A stretch of DNA of 64,000 bases from positions 2,900,344 through 2,964,343 of the forward strand of contig NZ_LT800497.1 in the NCBI RefSeq assembly GCF_900166635.1, in the 5' to 3' direction. Below are positions 46,301-55,584 of this stretch, in pieces; positions within the stretch are counted from its first letter, which is position 1; every line of letters begins with the position of its first letter. The position numbers and the translations under genes were made by a program. This DNA comes from Oceanobacillus timonensis (GTDB lineage Bacteria; Bacillota; Bacilli; Bacillales; Amphibacillaceae). Below the pieces are notes generated by a model, which did not search any database, was not told the DNA's origin, and saw nothing but the letters and a program-made list of their open reading frames with translations.

Positions 46301-47368
46301 TTAAAATGGCTTACCCAAAAAGTTTTGTGTATAATAAAAGCGATATACGCCGACACCAAGGTAACTATATTCATCGCTTAATAAGGCTTCCCTGTGGCTT
46401 TCACTATTTAGCCAGCCCTCCATAGCAGCAGGGGCATCCGGATACTGTGCTGCGATATTTTCTCCAGCAGCGACATAAGCAACCTGTCTTTCCTCCAACC
46501 GTTCTTTTAAACCATCGCCATCCAAACTATCATGGGAGAAATAATCATTTTCATACATATCTTTACTATGATCATATGCCACCAGACTTACTTGATCATC
46601 CCATTCTAGTTGAGGGAGATCATGTTGGTCACGCATGATATTAGAGATATCAAAAATTTGCTGCTCCATCCCTTCCTGAATGTCCCTCCACTCTTCTTCA
46701 CTAAATGCAGGCTGTTCAGGCAGCTCTCCACGGTATTCAATTTCATAGGGTCTTTGCGATAAAAGCGCATCACCAGTAGTAATTCTCATAGAAGATAATG
46801 TCTCTGTTATCGTGTCAAAATAGAATTGGATAAACATTGTGTCACTGATTTTGACTAATGGCCTCGTCTGAAGGTCTTCCTCATTCAACCGGAAAGTAAA
46901 AGAAGCGTCTCCCTTTGAATAGGTTACCTCATTTGAAAAAGGAAATGTATCAGCTACTTCCGTGTAATCTTCTCCGGAATCAATTGGTGCAGTCTCCAAA
47001 TCTTCACCAATGGCATAAACAGATATAATCTCATCATCTAAAACAGCAAACTGACCATATTGAGTTTCTGAATTATTATATACATACCATTCATAATTAT
47101 ATGCACTAACATCAATTCTGTCCGGTTCTCCCAGCTCTTCAGTAAGTTCTGTTGACGTCTTTCCGATCCATTGATATAAGTCGCCTTCTAAATTCATCTG
47201 AGGAAGTTCAGCTACCGTTCCCTTTGATTCAATCGTTTCTTCCTCTTCATCGAAATGGGGCTTTGCTTCTCTTACAACTTCTTCCGGTGATGAACTCATC
47301 TGGTTAATAACAATAAATACAAGGAGTGCAATAATCATGATTATCATAAAATTACGAAATATCTTCAT
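46301..47368 (-). CDS. ylbC: CAP-domain protein YlbC
   Basis: Secreted or membrane-anchored protein of 355 residues. One N-terminal hydrophobic segment (about residues 7-24) is followed by a CAP-associated domain (about 60-215, WIGKTSTELTEELGEPDRID). The C-terminal CAP/SCP domain spans about 245-350 with HDLPQLEWDDQVSLVAYDHSKDM, NDYFSHDSLDG and GENIAAQYPD. The start is ATG 47368 (MKIFRNF) after TGGGGG; an upstream extension has no ribosome-binding site. The function is unknown; CAP proteins often act in the cell envelope. Confidence 0.93.
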   Translation of the reverse strand: MKIFRNFMIIMIIALLVFIVINQMSSSPEEVVREAKPHFDEEEETIESKGTVAELPQMNLEGDLYQWIGKTSTELTEELGEPDRIDVSAYNYEWYVYNNSETQYGQFAVLDDEIISVYAIGEDLETAPIDSGEDYTEVADTFPFSNEVTYSKGDASFTFRLNEEDLQTRPLVKISDTMFIQFYFDTITETLSSMRITTGDALLSQRPYEIEYRGELPEQPAFSEEEWRDIQEGMEQQIFDISNIMRDQHDLPQLEWDDQVSLVAYDHSKDMYENDYFSHDSLDGDGLKERLEERQVAYVAAGENIAAQYPDAPAAMEGWLNSESHREALLSDEYSYLGVGVYRFYYTQNFLGKPF

Positions 47369-47699
47369 GATTGGAACCCCCATCCAGCAAACGCATAGAT
47401 TATTCATAGTGTCGATTCAAAAAAGTACCAATGATTTTCGCCTCGCAAGTAATCGAAGTTCCGGCAACATTATCTCATTAATCGAGACACCGTGAAAGAG
47501 CTTATCAACGAAATAATTTGCAGCGTATCCTTTGCGGACTTTTTTGAATTTCAACTTATAATCTATTTATCTGTTCTATACCCTTTTATTCATAATATTA
47601 TACCCTTTCTTTGCTCACGTCCATGGTTTCTATTGCATCTATTATCATTTCGTATTATCCTTACATTAAGCAGAATATTATAGATGGGGTGAAGACGTA
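47369..47699. other. ylbC-ylbA divergent gap
   Basis: 331 bp without a gene between divergently transcribed ylbC and ylbA; ylbB (a CBS-domain gene in B. subtilis) is absent. A TATTAT-like box lies about 20 bp upstream of the ylbA ribosome-binding site; no clear operator was seen. Confidence 0.5.
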
Positions 47700-48065
47700 A
47701 TGAGATTTGAAAACACAGGGATAGAAGACACAATTATTGATGTACAGGTACTGGACCATGTAACAGCAAATCTTGCATTTATCCGGGCAGGTCAATGGGA
47801 CTATGAACGTGTTACTTATGATTACAAAATTGGTTCCAACGAAGAAAACATTACATACTATATCCGGGTACAAGGATACGCTATCGAAGGGGACGTAGAT
47901 AAACGCAATGCCGTTATTCAATTAAAGACACCTTTACTCGGTAAACATTATTACCCGCATGGTGTGGAATATGGGGAAGAAGAGAACTTTCCTGAAAGCG
48001 TTATAGAAAGAGCGCATACGTTACTTGCAAAACTTAGTGATGAGTTACAATATTATAAAAAATAA
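47700..48065 (+). CDS. ylbA: YugN-like family protein YlbA
   Basis: Cytosolic protein of 121 residues of the YugN-like family. FIRAGQWDYERVTYDYKIG (residues 31-49) and LLGKHYYPHGVEY (near 80-92) are the family signatures, and the sequence agrees over its whole length with B. subtilis YlbA. ATG follows GGGGTGAAG. No function is known; structures of family members show a small alpha/beta fold. It ends with a strong hairpin. Confidence 0.9.
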   Translation: MRFENTGIEDTIIDVQVLDHVTANLAFIRAGQWDYERVTYDYKIGSNEENITYYIRVQGYAIEGDVDKRNAVIQLKTPLLGKHYYPHGVEYGEEENFPESVIERAHTLLAKLSDELQYYKK

Positions 48066-48079
48066 ATGATGACACATTA

Positions 48080-48122
48080 AAAAGAGATCACATACTTATT
48101 TTGAAATTTGTGATCTCTTTTC
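48080..48122. terminator. ylbA terminator
   Basis: Hairpin with arms AAAAGAGATCACA and TGTGATCTCTTTT; T4 after the plus-strand arm and A tract before it. Confidence 0.88.
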
Positions 48123-48180
48123 ATATTCCTGAAGACAGTTTTGTAGAGTGCTAATAGCTTATAGTTGCCGAGTATAAATG

Positions 48181-48220
48181 AAAAAGGATACATGTTTCCG
48201 AATGAAACACGGTATCCTTT
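48181..48220 (-). terminator. Terminator of the DUF420 gene
   Basis: Minus-strand hairpin with outer arms AAAGGATAC and GTATCCTTT and inner GTTTC/GAAAC, followed by T2-T5, 38 bp after the gene. Confidence 0.8.
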
Positions 48221-48257
48221 AAATTTCGTACAATATGTTACTAATATAAACTTCCGG

Positions 48258-48713
48258 TTAAAAACCTAAAATGGCTTTTATCATGCTGGTCGTTTCGCCC
48301 GGATCGTATAATACGTATAGAAAAATATAAACCATAACCCCCGTAATCGCACTGAAAAACCAAATAATACTTGTTACAGGACCTATTTTACGATGTTTTT
48401 TAATATTTCTCTTAAATGCCAATACAAGCGTTACAATCCCGAACACCGCTCCGACAGTAGCCAAGATAATATGGAAAACCAAGAAAATAGTAAAATACGT
48501 CTGTATATTTTCAGGTCCGCCAAAGCTTGTATTTCCGATAAAGACGGTACGTGATACATAAATAATAAAGAATAGCAGTGCGCTGATAGCTGCTGATATC
48601 ATCACAACTTTATGTTCTTTTCTCTTATTATTTACGATTAAAATCCAGCCTATTGCCACGAGTATAGCGCTCAAAGCTATAAAAAATGTGCTGATTGTTG
48701 GTAATACATGCAT
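48258..48713 (-). CDS. ctaM: DUF420 membrane protein (CtaM/YozB type)
   Basis: Integral membrane protein of 151 residues with four to five helices and conserved histidines in the middle (LVFHIILATVGAVFG). DUF420 proteins such as CtaM of Staphylococcus and YozB of Bacillus support assembly of heme-copper terminal oxidases. Its place beside ctaG and the caa3 operon agrees with that role. The start is ATG 48713 (MHVLPTIS), 7 nt after GGAGG; an upstream start 12 codons earlier contains the ribosome-binding site. In B. subtilis the homologue is elsewhere (yozB). Confidence 0.87.
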   Translation of the reverse strand: MHVLPTISTFFIALSAILVAIGWILIVNNKRKEHKVVMISAAISALLFFIIYVSRTVFIGNTSFGGPENIQTYFTIFLVFHIILATVGAVFGIVTLVLAFKRNIKKHRKIGPVTSIIWFFSAITGVMVYIFLYVLYDPGETTSMIKAILGF

Positions 48714-48928
48714 TTCGTTATCCTCCAGTATTTCTAAATATACGTCCAAAAGGTATCAGGAAAAAGTAAAGAAGCCCTGTCCGTGCAAATCATATAAAGG
48801 TTCGCTTTCATGCCCTTATATGGATATTCACCGGAACCGTATCAAAACCTATAGAAGATTTGCTCCCCGACTCCGGGCGTTACCGCCTTCTATTCCTTTA
48901 TTCCAGCTTCCCTTCTAAAACTTTCTCT

Positions 48929-49834
48929 TCATTGTGATTCTGCCGTTTTTGGCGGCAGCGGATCGATGGTATTCTTTTCTTTTCTAACCCAAGAAAAGAT
49001 AACAGTTGCCAAAATCCCTCCATAGGTGATTTCCTGAATAATCTTCATGATAATACCGCCAAGCTGCTGGTCAGTGAGTGTACTGAGCGGCGTAAACATT
49101 TCCGGCCCTGTTAAACCGGGAGCAAGCCCTTGTAACACATCTGGCGGTACACACAGGCTCATCGCCTGCATCCAGGATCCTCCTTGTGTATACGTTGCAT
49201 AAAGAGGCTCAGAAGCAAAAATGATGAGCGCACATGCCGGCGTGATTAATACACTGTTTGCAAAAATATATCCTATTTTTAACAGAGGCTGCATATGGTC
49301 AAATTCCTTTAAAGGAGACAGCAATGGAAAAATCATTAGAAAAGCTCCAACTAATAATAAACCATGAATCACCGAATGAATGACCGGCGAAGACTTTGCA
49401 AACTCAAAGAAAACAGGTATATGATAAACCGAAAATAAACCATTAAATATTAATAGGGAGATTAAAGGCTTTGTACCTATTTTGACAATTGGTCTGATAA
49501 CAGGACGATCAATTGCTATTCTCCATAACCAGGCTGGAATCCCTTTGATAATCAATATTGGTACAATGAGTAAATAAATTGCCATTTGAATCATGTGAGC
49601 AGTTAGTGTTATGTGTGAAAGTAAATCAATTGGCGAACCTTTTACAAAATATAAACATATCATTGCCGTATAAAAAAATACTTGCTGCTTCACTGATACT
49701 TTATCATGATTACCAAATTTATGCCGATATGGCCCTGTTATAAGAAAGTAAACCAACATGATGAGAGCAATAAATAGCATAAAGTACGGACTCCACAACG
49801 CCCGAAAACCGAATATTTGTATATCCAACCACAT
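48929..49834 (-). CDS. ctaG: Cytochrome c oxidase assembly factor CtaG (caa3 type)
   Basis: Polytopic membrane protein of 301 residues (about seven helices) of the Bacillus CtaG family, required for functional caa3 oxidase; it is unrelated to the copper chaperone Cox11 despite the name. Conserved histidines in HITLTAHMIQMAIYLLIVP and SVIHGLLLVGAFLM may bind copper. The N-terminus contains WSPYFMLFIALIMLVYFLITGPYR. ATG follows TGGAGATG. It follows ctaF but is separated by a terminator, so it is not strictly in the ctaBCDEF unit. A TATAAT box lies near 49870. Confidence 0.93.
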   Translation of the reverse strand: MWLDIQIFGFRALWSPYFMLFIALIMLVYFLITGPYRHKFGNHDKVSVKQQVFFYTAMICLYFVKGSPIDLLSHITLTAHMIQMAIYLLIVPILIIKGIPAWLWRIAIDRPVIRPIVKIGTKPLISLLIFNGLFSVYHIPVFFEFAKSSPVIHSVIHGLLLVGAFLMIFPLLSPLKEFDHMQPLLKIGYIFANSVLITPACALIIFASEPLYATYTQGGSWMQAMSLCVPPDVLQGLAPGLTGPEMFTPLSTLTDQQLGGIIMKIIQEITYGGILATVIFSWVRKEKNTIDPLPPKTAESQ

Positions 49835-49990
49835 AGCAAATCATCTCCAGTTTCGTCTGCTTTGTCTATTATACCTTAAATTGGACAAGAATTCTCTAGG
49901 AGGATTGTGACGATTTTAAAACATCTCTTTATTTTTCCTATCTATTTTTCTATGTATAAGTTGCATTGAAGATTTTACATTTTATATAGT

Positions 49991-50036
49991 AAAAACACTA
50001 TGATGATTAAAACGTAAACCATCATAGTGTTTTTAT
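49991..50036. terminator. ctaBCDEF operon terminator
   Basis: Hairpin with arms AAAAACACTATGATG and CATCATAGTGTTTTT (15 bp) between ctaF and ctaG; A/T tracts make it functional on both strands. Confidence 0.92.
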
Positions 50037-50065
50037 TTCAAATGATTATTTTCAATTTGCTTTAC

Positions 50066-50386
50066 TTACCACCAAGTAATAATAGTAAACGTCAATGCAA
50101 TCATGACTGTAATGAAAATACCGCCGTAGATAATTTGTGAAGGTACCTCATGTCCTTTATCTTTCAAGTGCATAAAGTAGAAAAACTGAAAGCCTACCTG
50201 CACAAAAGCAAGAAGTAACAATATTGGAATCACATAAGTGGATGGTACCTCAAACATAACAAGAGCAAATGCGACTAATGTAAAAAATATCATTAACGCA
50301 AAACTGACAACCATTTTTTGCATTTCTTGTTTATTCTTTTGCTTCTGGAACGAATTAATCTTTCTTGTACTCATTTCATCTGTCAT
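50066..50386 (-). CDS. ctaF: Cytochrome c oxidase subunit IVB
   Basis: Small membrane subunit of caa3 oxidase, 106 residues with three membrane helices (about 25-45, 48-68 and 83-104), matching the prokaryotic COX4 (CtaF) family. The motif FVQVGFQFFYFMHLKDKGHE is conserved. It starts 3 nt after the ctaE stop. It completes the four-subunit oxidase (CtaC, CtaD, CtaE, CtaF) that ends the electron transport chain from cytochrome c to oxygen. Confidence 0.94.
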   Translation of the reverse strand: MTDEMSTRKINSFQKQKNKQEMQKMVVSFALMIFFTLVAFALVMFEVPSTYVIPILLLLAFVQVGFQFFYFMHLKDKGHEVPSQIIYGGIFITVMIALTFTIITWW

Positions 50387-50389
50387 AAA

Positions 50390-51013
50390 TTAACTCACCA
50401 TCCCCATCAAATAAACAACTGTAAAGATGAATACCCACACTACATCGATAAAGTGCCAATATAGCGCAAATGTATTGAATTTTGGAGCATTATACAGGCT
50501 CAACCCTCTCTTCGCATTACGTACCATTAACGTAATAATCCAGGATAAACCGAATGCAACGTGCCCTCCGTGGAAGCCAACCAAAGCATAAAATGCTGAA
50601 CCGAATGCAGAAGAGCGAAACGTAAACTCATAATCATGAATATAATGCGCAAACTCATAAATCTCACATGCAAGGAAAGCAAGACCAAGTAACGCGGTAA
50701 TTCCCATCCATAGTTGCATCTTTTTAAAGTCATTATTCTTCATATGATAAATTGCATACACACTAGTTAAAGAACTTGTTAAAAGCAAAACAGTCATTAA
50801 AAATACTAAACCAAGTCCGTATAATTCCTGTGTTGTTGGTCCGCCCGCAGCAGAATCTTTCAATGCGAGGTACGTACCAAACAGGCAGGCAAAAAGAACC
50901 GTCTCTCCACCAAGGAATATCCATAAACCCATAAATTTATGTTTTCCTTCTGTTGTTGCCTTTGAAGGATCTTTTGGCATATCCTTTGGATCAATGGAAT
51001 GATCATGACTCAT
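50390..51013 (-). CDS. ctaE: Cytochrome c oxidase subunit III
   Basis: Subunit III of caa3 oxidase, 207 residues (the same as in B. subtilis) with five membrane helices. The blocks KHKFMGLWIFLGGETVLFACLFGTYLALK and LVGFHGGHVAFGLSW and the C-terminal YWHFIDVVWVFIFTVVYL are typical; the His/Glu residues there belong to the conserved core. The start is ATG 51013 (MSHDHSID), just after the ctaD stop (TAA, TATG context) with GGGTGGGTG ahead; an upstream GTG overlaps the ctaD end. Confidence 0.96.
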   Translation of the reverse strand: MSHDHSIDPKDMPKDPSKATTEGKHKFMGLWIFLGGETVLFACLFGTYLALKDSAAGGPTTQELYGLGLVFLMTVLLLTSSLTSVYAIYHMKNNDFKKMQLWMGITALLGLAFLACEIYEFAHYIHDYEFTFRSSAFGSAFYALVGFHGGHVAFGLSWIITLMVRNAKRGLSLYNAPKFNTFALYWHFIDVVWVFIFTVVYLMGMVS

Positions 51014-51014
51014 A

Positions 51015-52868
51015 TTAATCACCCACCCTTTCTAGTTCTTCTTTAGAGATATGATGCCCGTGGTCATCTTTTAACGAACGGATCAACATACAAATTAGCG
51101 CAACCGCTACTCCTCCGTACACAGCTATTAACCAGTATTTATTACCCGTTTGATAAATAAAACCATAGGAAGCAATCGAGAAACCAATCGTCATAATGAA
51201 TGGAAGAATAGACCCGTTTGGCATATGAATTTCATCGGTAGGTTCTGCCGGAGTCATTTTTTTATTTCCTTCCGTTTTTTCAATCCAAAATGAATCCAGT
51301 CCGCGAACTAACGGTAATTGTTTAAAGTTATAGTGAACCGGTGGTGATGAAATTGTCCATTCTAATGTACGTCCAGTTCCCCAAGCATCAGCAGGAGCTT
51401 TTTTGCCTTTGATTGTTGTGTGAATAATATTAATCAAGAATACAATTACACCAAATGACATAAAGAAAGCACCAATGGAACTGATAAGGTTACCAGTATC
51501 CAGCCCCTGGTTTTCTAAAAATACCCAGTAACGACGCGGCATTCCCATTAAACCTAAGAAATGCTGAATAAAGAATGTTAAATGAAATCCGACAAAGAAT
51601 GTCCAGAATGATATTTGACCTAATCCTTCATGCAAATACTTACCAAACATTTTTGGCCACCAGTAATGCAGACCAGCTAATATACCAAAAACAGTTCCCC
51701 CTACAATTACGTAGTGAAAGTGTCCGATAACAAAGTACGTGTCATGATATTGATAGTCGGCAACAGCAGAAGCCAGCATAACACCAGTCATTCCCCCAAT
51801 AGTAAATGACGGAATAAAAGCTAATGACCATAACATAGCTGTATTGATTTTGATACTGCCTCCCCAAAGGGTGAACAGCCAGTTAAATATTTTAATACCT
51901 GTTGGCACAGCAATCGCCATTGTAGCAACTGCAAAGATAGAGTTTGCAACTGGTCCCAGCCCTACTGTAAACATATGGTGAGCCCATACCATAAAGCCTA
52001 GAAATGCAATCAAGAAAGTTGCAAATACCATCGCTGTATAACCAAACAAACGCTTTTTGGCGAAAGTAGGAAAAACCTCACTAAAAACACCAAATACCGG
52101 TAAAATTAAAATATATACTTCCGGATGTCCAAATATCCAGAATAAATGCTGCCAAATAACAGCATTCCCGCCTAATGCAGCATCAAAAAATGCTGAACCA
52201 AACATACGGTCAAACATCATTAAGAATAATCCAACCGTTAATGCCGGGAAAGCAAACAGTATTAAGATACTTGCTACAAACGTGGTCCATGTAAATAACG
52301 GCATTCTCATATACGTCATACCGGGAGCACGCATTAATACAATCGTAACAATAAAGTTAATACCTCCCATTAATGTTCCTGCCCCGGATAATTGCAGCCC
52401 CATAATGTAAAAGTCAATGCCATGACCTGGTGATTGTATTGATAAAGGAGCATAATTGGTCCAGCCGGCATCAGGTGCGCCAGTAAACCAGCTAAGGTTT
52501 AATAAAACTCCTCCAAAAAAGAATAACCAGAATCCTAAAGAGTTCAGAAACGGGAACGCAACGTCACGCGCTCCAATTTGCAGCGGCATAATAAAGTTCA
52601 TCAATCCTAATAATATTGGCATGGCCGCAAGAAAAATCATGGTAGTACCGTGCATGGTAATCATTTCATTATATAGACCAGCACTGATAAAATTATTTTC
52701 TGGTGAAATCAATTGAATACGAATAATAACAGCTTCAAGGCCGCCTAACAGGAAAAAGAGCCCGCCTCCGGCAAGATACAGAATACCTATCTTTTTATGA
52801 TCGACAGTCGTCAGCCAATCCCATAAGACAGCCCCGAAACCTCTTTTTTGAGCACTAGTCATACCCAA
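51015..52868 (-). CDS. ctaD: Cytochrome c oxidase subunit I
   Basis: Catalytic subunit with low-spin heme a and the heme a3-CuB centre. Twelve to fourteen helices are visible. Ligand motifs: MHGTTMIFLA (heme a histidine), WIFGHPEVYILILP (CuB His with cross-linked Tyr), MVWAHHMFTVG (CuB pair) and the later GHFHYVIVGGTVFG (heme histidines). The start is TTG 52868, 8 nt after GGGAGG; 617 residues (B. subtilis 622). It overlaps the possible ctaE start region and follows ctaC by 35 nt. The GHPEVY motif marks the A-family of heme-copper oxidases with D- and K-type proton channels. Confidence 0.98.
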   Translation of the reverse strand: MGMTSAQKRGFGAVLWDWLTTVDHKKIGILYLAGGGLFFLLGGLEAVIIRIQLISPENNFISAGLYNEMITMHGTTMIFLAAMPILLGLMNFIMPLQIGARDVAFPFLNSLGFWLFFFGGVLLNLSWFTGAPDAGWTNYAPLSIQSPGHGIDFYIMGLQLSGAGTLMGGINFIVTIVLMRAPGMTYMRMPLFTWTTFVASILILFAFPALTVGLFLMMFDRMFGSAFFDAALGGNAVIWQHLFWIFGHPEVYILILPVFGVFSEVFPTFAKKRLFGYTAMVFATFLIAFLGFMVWAHHMFTVGLGPVANSIFAVATMAIAVPTGIKIFNWLFTLWGGSIKINTAMLWSLAFIPSFTIGGMTGVMLASAVADYQYHDTYFVIGHFHYVIVGGTVFGILAGLHYWWPKMFGKYLHEGLGQISFWTFFVGFHLTFFIQHFLGLMGMPRRYWVFLENQGLDTGNLISSIGAFFMSFGVIVFLINIIHTTIKGKKAPADAWGTGRTLEWTISSPPVHYNFKQLPLVRGLDSFWIEKTEGNKKMTPAEPTDEIHMPNGSILPFIMTIGFSIASYGFIYQTGNKYWLIAVYGGVAVALICMLIRSLKDDHGHHISKEELERVGD

Positions 52869-52903
52869 ATTATAAACCTCCCTTAGTAACAGTCGTTCTT
52901 TTT

Positions 52904-53986
52904 TTATTCTCCTGCGCTTTCAGGTGTAATCTCTGAAGGTTGTAATTGCATTAAATAATCCGCAATACTTTCCGCTTCTTCTTGACTGAGTTCTGGATAT
53001 TGACCGGTCATTTTGTTCCCCGGCTTAATAGATTCAGGATCCATTATCCAGTCCACAAGATTTTCATTATCGTGCTCCAGTACACCGGCAACTCTGGAAC
53101 GGTCTCCAAAGTTTGATAAGTTCGGCCCGATTGGCCCATTGTTCTCCGGTCCAGCTTCAATACCAGAAGCGGCAGAATCAATCGCATGGCAGTTCATGCA
53201 ATTATTAGCTTCAAACAATTCCTGACCTTCCTGTGCATCAGCAGTTTCAGGTTCCGCTTCGGCATCCGTGTTTTGCATGTCTTCTACCCATTGGTCATAC
53301 TCTTCAGGTGATACAGCAATCACTTTAAAATCCATTAATGAATGCGAAGGTCCGCATAACTCAGCACACTTACCCCAGTAGACCCCTTCTTCATAGGCTT
53401 CAATGTACATCGTATTTACATTCTCTGCGTTAACATCCATTTTCCCGGAAATTGATGGAACCCAAAATGAATGGATAACATCAGAAGAGAGCATATGTAA
53501 ATAAACGCGCTCACCAGTAGGAATGTAAAGGTCTTGACTTGTTTGAATTTCCTCGCCCGGATACTCAAAATGCCACCAGTATTGGTTCCCTTTTACATTG
53601 ACATTCGTGAGTTCGTCTGCACTGGAGTCATCTGCCAGATTAAATGTAGTTAAAACAGTCGGTACAGCAATAATTAATACCAATATGATTGGAATTACTG
53701 TCCATATTACTTCCAGCTTATGATTCCCTTCCACTTGTTCAGGAATATGGTTTTCCTGTCCTTTTTTCCTGCGAAAACGAACGAGTGTAATCACATAAAT
53801 CACCATAACCACAATAAATACGCCAACCATGATTAATGTGGTCAGAAGAATAAGATCCATGGATTTTTCTGCTCCATACCCTTTAGGTTCAAGTGCAGTC
53901 AAGTTTTCGATTCCACAACCTGCAAGAAATAATGCCAACAGTGTGAATACGAATAATACTTTTGTTTTTCCCATCCAACCTTTCAT
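52904..53986 (-). CDS. ctaC: Cytochrome c oxidase subunit II with fused cytochrome c (caa3)
   Basis: Lipoprotein carrying the CuA centre and a C-terminal cytochrome c domain. A signal peptide ends in the lipobox LAGC (Cys near residue 25), a substrate for the LspA in this window. Two membrane helices precede the CuA domain with SFWVPSISGKMD and CAELCGPSHSLM. The heme c site is CMNCH (in NNCMNCHAID), followed by a distal methionine in GNKMTGQYPELS. The start is ATG 53986 (MKGWMGKT) after GAGAGG; the 21-codon upstream extension lacks a signal peptide context. 360 residues. Confidence 0.96.
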   Translation of the reverse strand: MKGWMGKTKVLFVFTLLALFLAGCGIENLTALEPKGYGAEKSMDLILLTTLIMVGVFIVVMVIYVITLVRFRRKKGQENHIPEQVEGNHKLEVIWTVIPIILVLIIAVPTVLTTFNLADDSSADELTNVNVKGNQYWWHFEYPGEEIQTSQDLYIPTGERVYLHMLSSDVIHSFWVPSISGKMDVNAENVNTMYIEAYEEGVYWGKCAELCGPSHSLMDFKVIAVSPEEYDQWVEDMQNTDAEAEPETADAQEGQELFEANNCMNCHAIDSAASGIEAGPENNGPIGPNLSNFGDRSRVAGVLEHDNENLVDWIMDPESIKPGNKMTGQYPELSQEEAESIADYLMQLQPSEITPESAGE

Positions 53987-54052
53987 GTAAGAATACCTCT
54001 CTTTCTTCTTGTTCTTTCCTTTTATATTTAAAATTTCAAGGAATAACAAACA

Positions 54053-54997
54053 TTAATTAAATATCGGCAGTGTAACAATAATCATTAACGGAAAAAGAAT
54101 TGTTAAATAATTCAATGAAAATATAAATACTAAATTAGCCCACTTTATATCTTTTTCCGTAAATAATCCTATAAAACCTATAATCAGCCACGCGACATTT
54201 AAAATAGTTGCTGCTACCGTAAAGGTTAATCCCAAAGCAGGAAGTAACAAAAACGGCAATGGTAGAAGGCAAGCAATATAGACAACAATTTGTCTTTTCG
54301 TTATACCCATACCTCTTACAACCGGCAGCATCGGTACACCGGCTGCCTTATACTCTTCTTTCTTTTTCATTGCTAATGCAAGAAAATGCGGTGTTTGCCA
54401 TATAAACATAATCATAAACATGATAAGCGGAACCACGTGAAAAGAAGAATCGACTGCTGCCCAGCCGATAACAGGGGGCATCGCGCCGGATAAACTTCCA
54501 ATAGCTGTGTTTAATGTGTATCTTCTTTTTGACCATATCGTATACAGTACGACATAACCAAACCAGCCTATAAAAGCAAATAGTGCTGCATACCAAGTGG
54601 TAAACATTAATACTGCAATCCCGAGAGCACTTATTACCATGCCCATTGTCAGTACTGTCCGTAATGAAAAGAATCCTGTTACAGTTGGTCTTTTCATTGT
54701 TCTGGACATCTTGGGATCAATATCTGCATCATACCAGTTATTGATAATACAACCGCCGGCAATTACTAAAGCACTTCCAATTATCATCAAAAGAAATGTC
54801 CCCCAATGATCACTAAAAGAGGCGTTTGTTAAAGCGATAGCGACAAAAAAACCTGTAATTGCCGTAATCAAATTTGAATTGACAATTCCGATTTTTACAA
54901 GCGCCTTCACTTCTGACAGAAAAACAGTTATTTTTTCTTTGGTTGAGATAGTGGTGTTTCCAATTAACTCCGAATAAGTCATATCTACTTTATCCAT
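54053..54997 (-). CDS. ctaB: Protoheme IX farnesyltransferase (heme O synthase)
   Basis: UbiA-family membrane prenyltransferase that converts heme B to heme O, the substrate of CtaA in this window. Nine helices are visible. The first Asp-rich motif NNWYDADIDPKMSRTMKRP and the second region TIWSKRRYTLNTAIGSLSGAMPPVIGW are conserved. The start is ATG 54997 (MDKVDMTYSE) following AAGGGGGG, giving 314 residues (B. subtilis 305); a 52-codon upstream extension runs through the promoter. It is the first gene of ctaB-C-D-E-F. Confidence 0.95.
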   Translation of the reverse strand: MDKVDMTYSELIGNTTISTKEKITVFLSEVKALVKIGIVNSNLITAITGFFVAIALTNASFSDHWGTFLLMIIGSALVIAGGCIINNWYDADIDPKMSRTMKRPTVTGFFSLRTVLTMGMVISALGIAVLMFTTWYAALFAFIGWFGYVVLYTIWSKRRYTLNTAIGSLSGAMPPVIGWAAVDSSFHVVPLIMFMIMFIWQTPHFLALAMKKKEEYKAAGVPMLPVVRGMGITKRQIVVYIACLLPLPFLLLPALGLTFTVAATILNVAWLIIGFIGLFTEKDIKWANLVFIFSLNYLTILFPLMIIVTLPIFN

Positions 54998-55039
54998 AAT
55001 TTCCCCCCTTTGTACCAGTAGGAAGACATAATAATAAAC

Positions 55040-55090
55040 AGAATACACGCTTTTGATTCTTATGTATTCCGTTTTCATCTCATTATAGCA
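55040..55090 (-). promoter_or_regulatory. Putative ctaB promoter and leader hairpin
   Basis: On the minus strand an extended -10 box TGCTATAAT (TATAAT at 55087-55082) lies about 85 nt before the ctaB start. The leader has a weak GAATACA/TGTATTC inverted repeat (55040-55068). Confidence 0.5.
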
Positions 55091-55584
55091 TGGATTTCTA
55101 TGACAATCTAATGAACTTTTATATATTATTTTACAACAATTTGAACATTTCATTGAAAGGGTTTACTAAAAATAGATAAAGTAAATAAATTATGTATCTT
55201 TTCTTTGATTCGTGCTTGTTCCAAAAGAAGTAAAATAAGAGAAACAGTCCATTGAAAATCGCAGCCTTATTGGAAATTTACAGTCACCACGGCGTTTCAT
55301 CACTCTCCATCTCAGAAACATTCTGAACCTTTCTATAAATAACATAACTGTTCTTTCCCATACTTGCCCATACTATATTTCTAGCAAACAAAATAAAATT
55401 ATGCAAGCTTTTTTTATTTGCTGGTGAAAACTCTATTAAAACATGGTACGATAAATATTGGCATTTTATATCGTACAGATTTAGCGGTTGTTCTATTTTG
55501 TTCAAAATTGGAAAGCGTTTCCCGTATATTTTTTGATAAACTTAAAGAACGGGGGATATTAAATAAAAGCGAGGTTACATAGAT
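55091..55584. other. ctaB-ctaA divergent control region
   Basis: Gene-free region between the heme O and heme A synthase genes. It holds an inverted repeat GTACGATA/TATCGTAC (55446-55453 and 55469-55476) and a CcpA-like word GGAAAGCGTTTCC (55510-55522, 11 of 14 consensus positions). A 73-codon minus-strand frame (55284-55505) lacks a ribosome-binding site and is not called. ResD and CcpA control of this locus is known in B. subtilis. Confidence 0.55.

Noticed and set aside
48750..48928. Small gene between the DUF420 gene and ctaG
   Set aside because: Only a weak CATATAA/TTATATG inverted repeat was seen; no credible frame.
55284..55505. 73-codon minus-strand frame between ctaB and ctaA
   Set aside because: TTG start without a ribosome-binding site, no recognised motif, and located in a control region.
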